Made by a program: the position numbers and the translations under genes | Notes under the pieces: model-generated | The model's input: the letters and a program-made list of their open reading frames with translations, nothing else | Database searches by the model: none | Told to the model about the DNA's origin: nothing | NCBI GenBank assembly: GCA_009782245.1 | Contig: WRKK01000334.1 | Span: forward strand, 1-15,551 | Source of the DNA: Defluviitaleaceae bacterium | GTDB lineage: Bacteria > Bacillota > Clostridia > Lachnospirales > WQUN01 | Reading direction: 5' to 3' | DNA length: 15,551 nt | Part shown: one piece after another, positions 6,986-12,731 of the stretch | How positions within the stretch are numbered: position 1 is the first letter of the stretch | How the letters are laid out: the number at the start of each line of letters is the position of its first letter

Positions 6986-8091
6986 GCGGTTTCCTCCTTC
7001 TTTTCAACATTTTCAACATTTTCGGCTTTTTGGGATTTTTCGTCCGTTTTCTGGGATTTTTCCGTTTCGTCAGAATTTTCCGTTTCGTCAGAATTTTCGG
7101 CATTTTCGCCAGTTTGAGGTTCGGAAAGTTGCCCCAGCCCAGTAGTTCCCTCGTTTTGGGATTGTCCAGTAATTTGCAAAAATATTTCTTCCAAGGATAA
7201 ATCCAGCGATTTCAGCATGAGAATAGGCAAATTATTGGTTGACATACAGGAAAAAATAGCCTCACGAATGTCAACATTATTTTCGCCCTGCAACTCGACA
7301 TCAACGGTGGACGGTTCACGACTTCCGATAAATTTTACATCTTTAATAACGGTGTAACTTTCGAGGGCGGCGGCGATTTTGTCTTGTTCGCCTTTAATGC
7401 GGACAAGCATGGTATTCCCCTGCGAAAGGGCAGTAGCAAGCCTTTCGGGCGTATCGCTTGCAAGAATTTTGCCACGGTTAATAATCATAACACGGTCGCA
7501 CACGGCGGCGACTTCCTGCATAATATGGGACGACAAAATAACGGTGTGTTTTTTGCCCAATTTACGGATAACATCGCGCATTTCGATAATTTGTTTGGGG
7601 TCGAGGCCGACGGTGGGTTCGTCCATGATGATAAGTTTTGGGTAGCCAACCATGGCCTGTGCCATACCGACACGCTGTTTGTAGCCTTTCGAGAGATTTT
7701 TTATCAAGCGGCGCGACATATCCTCGATACGAGTGAGAGCCTTAATTTCGGCAATCATTTCGCGGCGCTGGGCAGATTTCACTTTTTTTATAGCGGCGAC
7801 AAAGTTGAGATATTCGTCCACGCGCATATCGCCGTAAACGGGGGGCGTTTCGGGCAGATAGCCAATTTGGGCTTTGGCACGTTCGGGTTCGGCGACAATG
7901 TCCACGCCGCCAATAAGGACTTCGCCCTCGGTGCTTGCAATGTAGCCAGTCATAATATTCATGGTGGTGGTTTTGCCGGCACCGTTCGGGCCCAAAAAGC
8001 CGAGAATTTCGCCGTCCGCCACGGAAAAGCTGATGTTATCGAGAGCAAGGTGCTGACCGTATCGTTTTGTAAGGTTTTTAACTTCAATCAA
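6982..8091 (-). CDS. ABC transporter ATP-binding protein, GldA/NatA-like (369 aa)
   Basis: Cytoplasmic ATPase driving the neighbouring permease. Visible: Walker A GPNGAGKTT (34-42), signature LSKGYKQR (133-140), Walker B LIIMDEPT (153-160) and H-loop SSH (187-189). The ATPase core is followed by a regulatory region to about 310 and then an unusual 60-residue acidic tail of near-repeats (ENSDETENSDETEKSQK and similar) absent from typical relatives. The start is a TTG at 8091 with GGAG 8 nt upstream; an in-frame TTG at 8109 lies before the ribosome binding site and is rejected. First gene of the six-gene operon, with promoter at 8136-8164. Confidence 0.9.
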   Translation of the reverse strand: MIEVKNLTKRYGQHLALDNISFSVADGEILGFLGPNGAGKTTTMNIMTGYIASTEGEVLIGGVDIVAEPERAKAQIGYLPETPPVYGDMRVDEYLNFVAAIKKVKSAQRREMIAEIKALTRIEDMSRRLIKNLSKGYKQRVGMAQAMVGYPKLIIMDEPTVGLDPKQIIEMRDVIRKLGKKHTVILSSHIMQEVAAVCDRVMIINRGKILASDTPERLATALSQGNTMLVRIKGEQDKIAAALESYTVIKDVKFIGSREPSTVDVELQGENNVDIREAIFSCMSTNNLPILMLKSLDLSLEEIFLQITGQSQNEGTTGLGQLSEPQTGENAENSDETENSDETEKSQKTDEKSQKAENVENVEKKEETA

Positions 8092-8135
8092 AGTTGTTGC
8101 TCCTTTCAAATCAAATTCTATTCAAATCAAATAAT

Positions 8136-8164
8136 ATTATACTGGAAATTTTGGCGGGGTGCAA
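8136..8164 (-). promoter_or_regulatory. Promoter of the ABC/GldG/DUF4340/AI-2E operon
   Basis: Minus strand: -10 TATAAT (8136-8141), 17-bp spacer, weak -35 TTGCAC (8159-8164). It lies about 45 nt upstream of the TTG start. The leader contains two copies of TTTGAAT/TTTGATT-like sequence between the -10 and the ribosome binding site. Confidence 0.65.
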
Positions 8165-8206
8165 ATTTTATTGTGAAAAAAATTTTTTTGGGGGATTTTT
8201 TTTGGC

Positions 8207-8230
8207 AAAAAAAGGCGGAGAGTTTCCGCC
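8207..8230 (-). terminator. Terminator of the stand-alone RpnS-like gene
   Basis: GGCGGA/TCCGCC stem (8214-8230) followed on the minus strand by seven T (8207-8213). It is a copy of the terminator at 8549-8571 and was duplicated along with the gene end. Confidence 0.8.
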
Positions 8231-8238
8231 AAGGTGGG

Positions 8239-8469
8239 TTATTTTGGTTCTGGTAGTTGGTTTTGTAGTTCTTGCACCAATTCGATGGGTTTTTCGAGTA
8301 GATAAGCTATTTGTGTCGCTCCCACACCTTTTTTCAGCATTTTAATAATGGTTTCTGCTGTTTCTTCGATTTTACCTTCGATTTTACCTTCGATTTTACC
8401 CTGTTCCCTACCAGTATCTCCATACAACTCCTTAAAAGCCTCCAAGGCAGGTTTTCCTTTCAAAACCAT
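8239..8469 (-). CDS. Stand-alone Rpn C-terminal domain (RpnS-like), candidate antitoxin (76 aa)
   Basis: Second copy of the C-terminal domain of the nuclease encoded just upstream. The chosen ATG at 8469 has GGAGG exactly 8 nt before it, the same spacing as the internal start of the full-length gene. From that ATG the two products align along their whole length, the only length difference being two extra GKIE tetrapeptides (76 versus 68 aa). An in-frame TTG at 8550 would add 27 residues, but it lies in the T-run of the preceding terminator without a ribosome binding site. No promoter is seen; expression probably relies on read-through or an unseen start site. By analogy with E. coli RpnS it may bind and restrain the nuclease (inference). 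It could instead be a decayed gene fragment. Confidence 0.65.
   Translation of the reverse strand: MVLKGKPALEAFKELYGDTGREQGKIEGKIEGKIEETAETIIKMLKKGVGATQIAYLLEKPIELVQELQNQLPEPK
8365..8400. repeat. Three perfect 12-bp units (GKIE tetrapeptides)
   Basis: Plus-strand unit TTCGATTTTACC at 8365-8376, 8377-8388 and 8389-8400, in frame with the stand-alone C-terminal gene. The parental gene has a single such unit at the matching position. Confidence 0.9.
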
Positions 8470-8548
8470 AGCACATTCCTCCAATAATTTTTTCGTTTTT
8501 TCTTTAGTTAGGTATTCTACCACAAAATTTTTGGGGTGTTTTTTTTGC

Positions 8549-8571
8549 AAAAAAGGCGGAAAGTTTCCGCC
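8549..8571 (-). terminator. Terminator of the first Rpn nuclease gene
   Basis: GGCGGAAA/TTTCCGCC stem (8555-8571) followed on the minus strand by six T (8549-8554). It separates the nuclease from its stand-alone C-terminal copy. Confidence 0.8.
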
Positions 8572-8579
8572 AAGGTGGG

Positions 8580-8786
8580 TTATTTTGGTTCTGGTAGTTG
8601 GTTTTGTAGTTCTTGCACCAATTCGATGGGTTTTTCGAGTATATCGGATATTTGGGCTACTTTGAAACCTTTTTTCAGCATTTTAATAATGATTTCTGCT
8701 GCTTCTTCGATTTTACCCTCTTCCCTACCAGTATCTCCATACAATTCCTTAAAAGCCTCCAAGGCTGGTTTTCCTTTCAAAACCAT
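8580..8786 (-). CDS. Intragenic RpnS-like protein (68 aa), internal start
   Basis: In-frame gene-within-gene: ATG at 8786 (Met222 of the nuclease) with GGAGG at 8795-8799, spacing 8 nt. The product would be only the C-terminal domain, MVLKGKPALEAFKELYGDTG onward. E. coli Rpn genes are known to make such short forms, which neutralise the full-length nuclease. Supporting evidence here is that the stand-alone paralogue at 8239-8469 retains the same site and start. Independent translation is predicted, not shown. Confidence 0.55.
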   Translation of the reverse strand: MVLKGKPALEAFKELYGDTGREEGKIEEAAEIIIKMLKKGFKVAQISDILEKPIELVQELQNQLPEPK

Positions 8787-9449
8787 AGCACATTCCTCCA
8801 GTAATTTTTTCATTTCTTCTTTAGTTAGGTATTCCACCACTTGCATTAGCAACATTCCTTGCAATTTGTTTTGCAGATTTTTTTGCGAAATTTTGCTAGT
8901 CAAATTAACCGCACTTATGGCTAAATCTAGCTTTGTTTTTCCGCTTTTGCTGTTGTATAGCGGCAAATATATTAGTTCTAGTTCGTTTGCCAGCTCACCA
9001 TTTTTTAGTTCGGCTTGCAGATTTTGCAACGTTGCGTCCGCATCTCTGTCTTTTAGGCAGATTATTATCGGCTCAAATTTGTGGCAATCGGTTTCATATT
9101 TTGTTATAGTTGGCTTTTCTAGCGTTAAAATTACCGTTAAAAACGGCACTTTGTGCATTCGTGTCAACTCAATATTGTAAGCCGCAAATCGAAGTATGTC
9201 GTCCAAACTTAAATCAAGTTCCATTTCAAAATGTATGCCCTTGCCCGTTGATAGCAAAAAAGCTAGGTCGGCAAACGCTTTTTTTGCACTAATTTCAGTT
9301 ACTTCGGTGGATAGTATTTGTGTTATCCACCCTTGCAATCTTGGGTCAAAAAAAGCCAAAGTTTTGCCTATGAACAACATCAGACTTTCCTTGAAAACCT
9401 TGTCGTAGTGGTGATGGTTGTCGATTTTGTGGTCGTTTACAGTTTGCAA
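8580..9449 (-). CDS. Rpn-family PD-(D/E)XK nuclease/putative transposase (289 aa)
   Basis: Member of the Rpn / PD-(D/E)XK nuclease-transposase group; E. coli Rpn proteins are DNA endonucleases that act as toxins and in phage defence. Layout: early YDKVFKESL (15-23), candidate catalytic Asp61 in FADLAF and Glu75/Glu77 in IHFEMELDL (usual members have E-x-Q, so the E-x-E form is slightly odd), helical linker (186-221), then the C-terminal domain from Met222 with GREE-GKIE repeats and a helix-turn-helix-like end. Start: TTG at 9449, chosen because GGAGG lies 8 nt upstream and the -10 box sits at 9474-9479, which places an alternative ATG at 9485 upstream of the likely transcription start. Followed by its own terminator and a duplicated C-terminal gene. 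Confidence 0.8.
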   Translation of the reverse strand: MQTVNDHKIDNHHHYDKVFKESLMLFIGKTLAFFDPRLQGWITQILSTEVTEISAKKAFADLAFLLSTGKGIHFEMELDLSLDDILRFAAYNIELTRMHKVPFLTVILTLEKPTITKYETDCHKFEPIIICLKDRDADATLQNLQAELKNGELANELELIYLPLYNSKSGKTKLDLAISAVNLTSKISQKNLQNKLQGMLLMQVVEYLTKEEMKKLLEECAMVLKGKPALEAFKELYGDTGREEGKIEEAAEIIIKMLKKGFKVAQISDILEKPIELVQELQNQLPEPK

Positions 9450-9473
9450 ATTCAATCCCTCCCCTTTTTCATT

Positions 9474-9502
9474 ATTATACGACATTCCGCAAAACTTTGC
9501 AA
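9474..9502 (-). promoter_or_regulatory. Promoter of the first Rpn nuclease gene
   Basis: Minus strand: -35 TTGCAA (9497-9502), 17-bp spacer, perfect -10 TATAAT (9474-9479). The leader would be short, about 20 nt, leading directly into GGAGG and the TTG start. Confidence 0.75.
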
Positions 9503-9525
9503 GCAAAAAAATTTTTTCAAAAAAC

Positions 9526-9555
9526 TTGACACCGAACAATTACTTGTGGTAAACT
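9526..9555 (+). promoter_or_regulatory. Promoter of the lipoprotein gene
   Basis: Perfect -35 TTGACA (9526-9531), 18-bp spacer, -10 TAAACT (9550-9555) preceded by TGG (extended -10). Arranged back to back with the Rpn promoter; the two -35 boxes are about 24 bp apart across an A/T palindrome, so the promoters may interfere or share a regulator. Confidence 0.65.
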
Positions 9556-9609
9556 GCAAGTGTGTTCAACATCGGACACAATCATATCAACATTATAGGA
9601 GGTTTTACC

Positions 9610-10305
9610 ATGAAAACAAGTTTTACAAAACTTGCAAAACTGGCGGTATTTTCGCTAGTTGCAAGCGTGTTTGCGGCGTGTGCCAGCGAGGTTGCCAGCG
9701 AGCCAGCCGCCACCGCAGATGTTGCGGAAATTCAAGTAGCAGAAGTAGCACGGGTAACAAACGAAGATAGGCTAAATTTATGGCGAGAGACTGCCACAGT
9801 CGATCCCGAAACGGGCAGACACCCCAGTTGGGTGGACATTCCGCCGCTTGCACCTTACGGCGAATGGGTGCTGACCGCCGACATTTTGCGGGAAGTATCA
9901 TTGCGGGTGGGCGTACAATTTGTTGATGCAACGGGCATCACAGGGGTAGAGCAATTTTTGCGGCTACCCAACACTATCCAGCAATCCGACATAACCGCAG
10001 TAAACCCAGTATTTTTGGGCGATTTACACGAAATTTGGGATACATACGGCGACGGAGATATTCCGTTGCTAATGAACGATTATTCATACGGCGAGCATGG
10101 TTGGGCTGTTTCGGAAGAGGATTTTTTGGCGTTTGACATTTTGGCATTCGCCGAAGAAATGGCAAGCATAGGTTTTGGCTTGGACGACCTTTTTATCGTG
10201 TTTGAACTGTACACAGATGTAGACGAGCCGATTTTGCGGCTAGTTATGCGAAACCCGCTGAGTGGTGCAACTATTGACGGCTTGGAAGTTGCTTATTTTG
10301 GGTAG
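9610..10305 (+). CDS. Predicted lipoprotein of unknown function (231 aa)
   Basis: N-terminal signal MKTSFTKLAKLAVFSLVASV followed by FAAC with Cys24 as the probable lipidated residue; Phe at -3 is not the commonest choice but acceptable. After it comes an Ala/Glu/Val linker (25-47), then a mostly acidic globular region with motifs NEDRLNLWRETATVDPETG (50-68) and HEIWDTYGDGDIPLL. No recognised domain and no enzyme motif. Exported and anchored to the outer face of the membrane. ATG at 9610 is chosen because AGGAGG lies 8-9 nt upstream; earlier in-frame ATGs lie ahead of that site. Single gene with its own promoter and followed by a strong hairpin; convergent with the membrane operon. Confidence 0.75.
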   Translation: MKTSFTKLAKLAVFSLVASVFAACASEVASEPAATADVAEIQVAEVARVTNEDRLNLWRETATVDPETGRHPSWVDIPPLAPYGEWVLTADILREVSLRVGVQFVDATGITGVEQFLRLPNTIQQSDITAVNPVFLGDLHEIWDTYGDGDIPLLMNDYSYGEHGWAVSEEDFLAFDILAFAEEMASIGFGLDDLFIVFELYTDVDEPILRLVMRNPLSGATIDGLEVAYFG

Positions 10306-10325
10306 ATTTTGAATTTTGCTAAAAA

Positions 10326-10358
10326 TGTGAGGGCGGATAATATCTATCTGCCCTCACA
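10326..10358 (-). terminator. Hairpin terminator between convergent genes
   Basis: Nine-bp stem TGTGAGGGC/GCCCTCACA extended by GATA/TATC pairs (about 14 bp in all, 5-nt loop). On the minus strand it is followed by TTTTT, suiting the membrane operon (10428-12591). On the plus strand it could also slow transcription from the lipoprotein gene, but the T-run there is poor. Confidence 0.65.
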
Positions 10359-10380
10359 AACACTTCAAAAATTAGCGGGT

Positions 10381-10423
10381 CAAGGGCGCGCGCGCCCTTG
10401 CGGGGTGTGGGGCAGCGCCCCAC
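10381..10423. repeat. Two GC-rich palindromes in the convergent intergenic region
   Basis: A perfect 20-bp palindrome, CAAGGGCGCGCGCGCCCTTG (10381-10400), followed by a GTGGGGC/GCCCCAC hairpin with 3-nt loop (10407-10423). Much richer in GC than the surroundings. Possibly a REP-like element or part of a termination region; neither is followed by a clean T-run on the plus strand apart from GGTTTTA. Confidence 0.6.
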
Positions 10424-10427
10424 GGTT

Positions 10428-12233
10428 TTAAGCCCCTCGCCCAACCGCCAGCCCACTAACCCTCGACAACGTACCAACCATCAACTTCATACTAGAATCC
10501 TGGCTTATCGCATCTAATGCGGATTGCTCGATTTCCTTGAACATATTATCGAGTTTTTCGGGATTTTGCCTAAGGTCGCCGTCAACTATCAAAACCGACA
10601 AACCCTGATATATCTTGAAATACATCTCCTTAAAACGCCAAACCTGCACGTGGCGGGTTATGGCGATTATCTCAAAAACGATAAGCCCCAGCGTTATCAC
10701 GGTGGGCCAAAACAGCGATACCAAATCCGGCGAAATTAACGCCATTCCAATCAAACTAACGCCCCAGGTCGGCACTAACATTATCGCCCAAAAAAGCTCC
10801 AAACAGCCGTATTGCAGGCATCTTTTGCGATACAAATGGAACATTTTGTAATACGTGTCCATTCTTTTTTGTGTCTCTTCGCAAAGGTCTTCCGCCTCGT
10901 GGATTTTGGACGTGCGTTCTTCGTCCCGCAGATTGTCCTTTACGTACTTCACGCTGTCAATCTCCGAGGTTGTCATTATGAAGTGCTTTTCCAAATTTTT
11001 GAAACGGCGGCGATAGTTTTCTATGCCCTCTTCGCATTTTGTATCGGCGCACATCGCATGGCGCGAGCCGATTAACGAGGCTATCAGCGGCGGAATCAGC
11101 TTTTTCCCGTTCAGCTTGATTTTTTGCATGACAACCAAAGCCATTTCGCCGTACGCCACGAGTGCCGCGCCAATGGTAAACAATAAAATTCCCTCGATTA
11201 TCGCATCGTTTGCGATTAAGCCAGCCGCCCCGATTGTAAACGGAATTATCAGCAAAAGCCACAAAGCCTCAAACCAGTAGAATTTTAGGCTGCGTTTGTG
11301 CACCCGCCAAAATTCGTCGGTGTATTTTTGTATCTGCTCATTTTTTTCGTGGAACAGCGTGATTGTTTCCTCGTTTAGCTCCGTTGGCTCGAGTGCCAGA
11401 ACGCTCTCCACAAAAGCCACAAGTTTCATTTTTGCGGCGGCAGAAAGATAATTTACGCCAGCCGCCCGTTTGAATTGTTTCAGCTTTTTGCTTATTTTTT
11501 TCTTCCGCAAATATCGCTCAAAAACAACGGGATTCTGCTGTGCCAGCCGAGATGTCGTTTTCAGAATTTTGTACGATTCGATGTCGTCCGCCGTGAACAA
11601 TTCCCGAAAAGTCCGCATTATCGTCCACTCCGCGCCGATTGTGTTGCTGTCTTTGTAGCCTTGCCTGTGCGGTATGTCCACATTCCAAACTGGGCCCAGT
11701 TCAATTTGATCAACCAAAATTATCTGTTTTTCGGGCTTTTCGCCGATTTCGCCGTTGTTCATGTAAATGTTCAGTTCCCGCTCGTATTGCAGCTGTGCGT
11801 CTCGTTTGCGTTTTTTGTACTGCATAAAACGCCCCCAAATGGCTTTTTTTACGAACAATTCGTCATCGTTGGAAAGAAATCTGGTTTCGATTTGCGTTAC
11901 AGCCTTTCTAAGACCCGCCTGTTCGCCGTTTTTTATGGCATCTTCGATGGCTTGTGCCAGCTGATACAGCAGTTGGGCGGCTCGCTGCTCGTGCCTGGAA
12001 AACTCCCAAATTAAATTTGCAACGGGAATCAAAATTAGCGGAGCAAGAACTATCGCAAAGTTAAAAAGGTTGACAAACAGAAAAATCGGCAACGCAATCG
12101 CACAAAGCCAGCAGAAAATTACCGCCCATATCATGCCGCCAGCCTTGGTTTGCTGAATATTCGCCTGTTTTCGGTACGCCGCAATTTGCTCGTGTTTTAT
12201 GTCAAGCCAAGCGTTTTGGTCAAGTGTGTCCAT
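10428..12233 (-). CDS. Unknown polytopic membrane protein, three TM hairpins (601 aa)
   Basis: Not recognised. Six membrane segments arranged as three hairpins: 33-53 with 55-76, 319-341 with 345-370, and 475-498 with 503-527. They are separated by soluble, strongly charged helical stretches (77-318 and 371-474). The second and third hairpins look related: KFYWFEALWLLLIIPFTIGAAG versus LQYGCLELFWAIMLVP share aromatic, L-F/W and Pro-x(3)-G spacing, suggesting internal duplication. The C-terminus (540-601) is soluble. ATG at 12233 is preferred: AAAGGAG precedes it and it begins one base after the stop of the small upstream gene, so translation is coupled. No enzyme motif is visible; a scaffold or membrane-remodelling role would be guesswork. 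Confidence 0.7.
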   Translation of the reverse strand: MDTLDQNAWLDIKHEQIAAYRKQANIQQTKAGGMIWAVIFCWLCAIALPIFLFVNLFNFAIVLAPLILIPVANLIWEFSRHEQRAAQLLYQLAQAIEDAIKNGEQAGLRKAVTQIETRFLSNDDELFVKKAIWGRFMQYKKRKRDAQLQYERELNIYMNNGEIGEKPEKQIILVDQIELGPVWNVDIPHRQGYKDSNTIGAEWTIMRTFRELFTADDIESYKILKTTSRLAQQNPVVFERYLRKKKISKKLKQFKRAAGVNYLSAAAKMKLVAFVESVLALEPTELNEETITLFHEKNEQIQKYTDEFWRVHKRSLKFYWFEALWLLLIIPFTIGAAGLIANDAIIEGILLFTIGAALVAYGEMALVVMQKIKLNGKKLIPPLIASLIGSRHAMCADTKCEEGIENYRRRFKNLEKHFIMTTSEIDSVKYVKDNLRDEERTSKIHEAEDLCEETQKRMDTYYKMFHLYRKRCLQYGCLELFWAIMLVPTWGVSLIGMALISPDLVSLFWPTVITLGLIVFEIIAITRHVQVWRFKEMYFKIYQGLSVLIVDGDLRQNPEKLDNMFKEIEQSALDAISQDSSMKLMVGTLSRVSGLAVGRGA

Positions 12234-12234
12234 T

Positions 12235-12591
12235 TTAGTCCGCTCCTTTCTTGTTTTCACTAGATGTATCTTCCGTGTAATATTTTTCCGCCAGCCGAGA
12301 TGCCTCATCGTCCGCATCTCCCAGCGTTTGGAATCCGCGCCGCAAGAGTTCGTCCGCTTTATCGTCGGCGGCTTTTTTTCTGTCCTTTGCACGACTTCGC
12401 AGCATCAAAATGTAGATTATCAGTGCGATTGCGGCAACAACGGCGACAACCGCCAAAATTTCAGTTGGATATGGCAAAATCTCGTACGGAAAAATTATCC
12501 CAACCAACGCCAAAATAACAATAATAATCAGCCCCGCCATAATAAAACTGCCGCACCCAGGGGCACGATTTAATTTTTCTTCCTCGGTCAT
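12235..12591 (-). CDS. Small two-TM membrane protein of unknown function (118 aa)
   Basis: Short N-terminus with GCGSF, two membrane segments (about 14-34 and 43-64) joined by a turn FPYEILPYP, then a charged cytoplasmic tail RSRAKDRKKAADDKADELL and an acidic end. The tail is the type of flexible soluble arm seen in many small membrane subunits. GGAGGG lies about 10 nt upstream of the ATG, with a promoter at 12635-12663. First gene of a two-gene operon: the 601-aa membrane protein begins one base after its stop. Probably partners of each other; no family recognised. Confidence 0.75.
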   Translation of the reverse strand: MTEEEKLNRAPGCGSFIMAGLIIIVILALVGIIFPYEILPYPTEILAVVAVVAAIALIIYILMLRSRAKDRKKAADDKADELLRRGFQTLGDADDEASRLAEKYYTEDTSSENKKGAD

Positions 12592-12634
12592 AATTTCTAG
12601 CCCTCCAAGAATTTTTTAATCTTGCTCAACTATT

Positions 12635-12663
12635 ATTATGTATTTTTTGCGGGAGGAAGTCAA
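12635..12663 (-). promoter_or_regulatory. Promoter of the membrane-protein operon
   Basis: Minus strand: -35 TTGACT (12658-12663), 17-bp spacer, -10 CATAAT (12635-12640). Divergent from the Rpn promoter, with about 20 bp between the two -35 boxes. Confidence 0.7.
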
Positions 12664-12682
12664 GGGGGAATTTTTGAAAAAC

Positions 12683-12711
12683 TTGCAAAAACCCCCGCCG
12701 CCTGTTACAAT
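12683..12711 (+). promoter_or_regulatory. Promoter of the second Rpn nuclease gene
   Basis: -35 TTGCAA (12683-12688), 17-bp spacer, -10 TACAAT (12706-12711) with an extended TGT. Very short leader: AAAAGGAG begins about 5 nt after the -10 box. Confidence 0.7.
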
Positions 12712-12731
12712 ATAAAAAAGGAGTGAACCAA

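Noticed and set aside
7384..8256. Long plus-strand open frame opposite the ABC ATPase gene
   Set aside because: It mirrors the codon structure of a well-supported ATPase with all motifs; no ribosome binding site or recognisable product on the plus strand.
8239..8550. Longer form of the stand-alone Rpn domain starting at TTG 8550
   Set aside because: The TTG lies in the T-run of the preceding terminator with no ribosome binding site, while ATG 8469 has GGAGG at the ideal distance.
9450..9539. N-terminal extension of the first Rpn nuclease (ATG at 9485 or further upstream)
   Set aside because: The -10 box at 9474-9479 lies downstream of these starts, and GGAGG is correctly spaced for the TTG at 9449.
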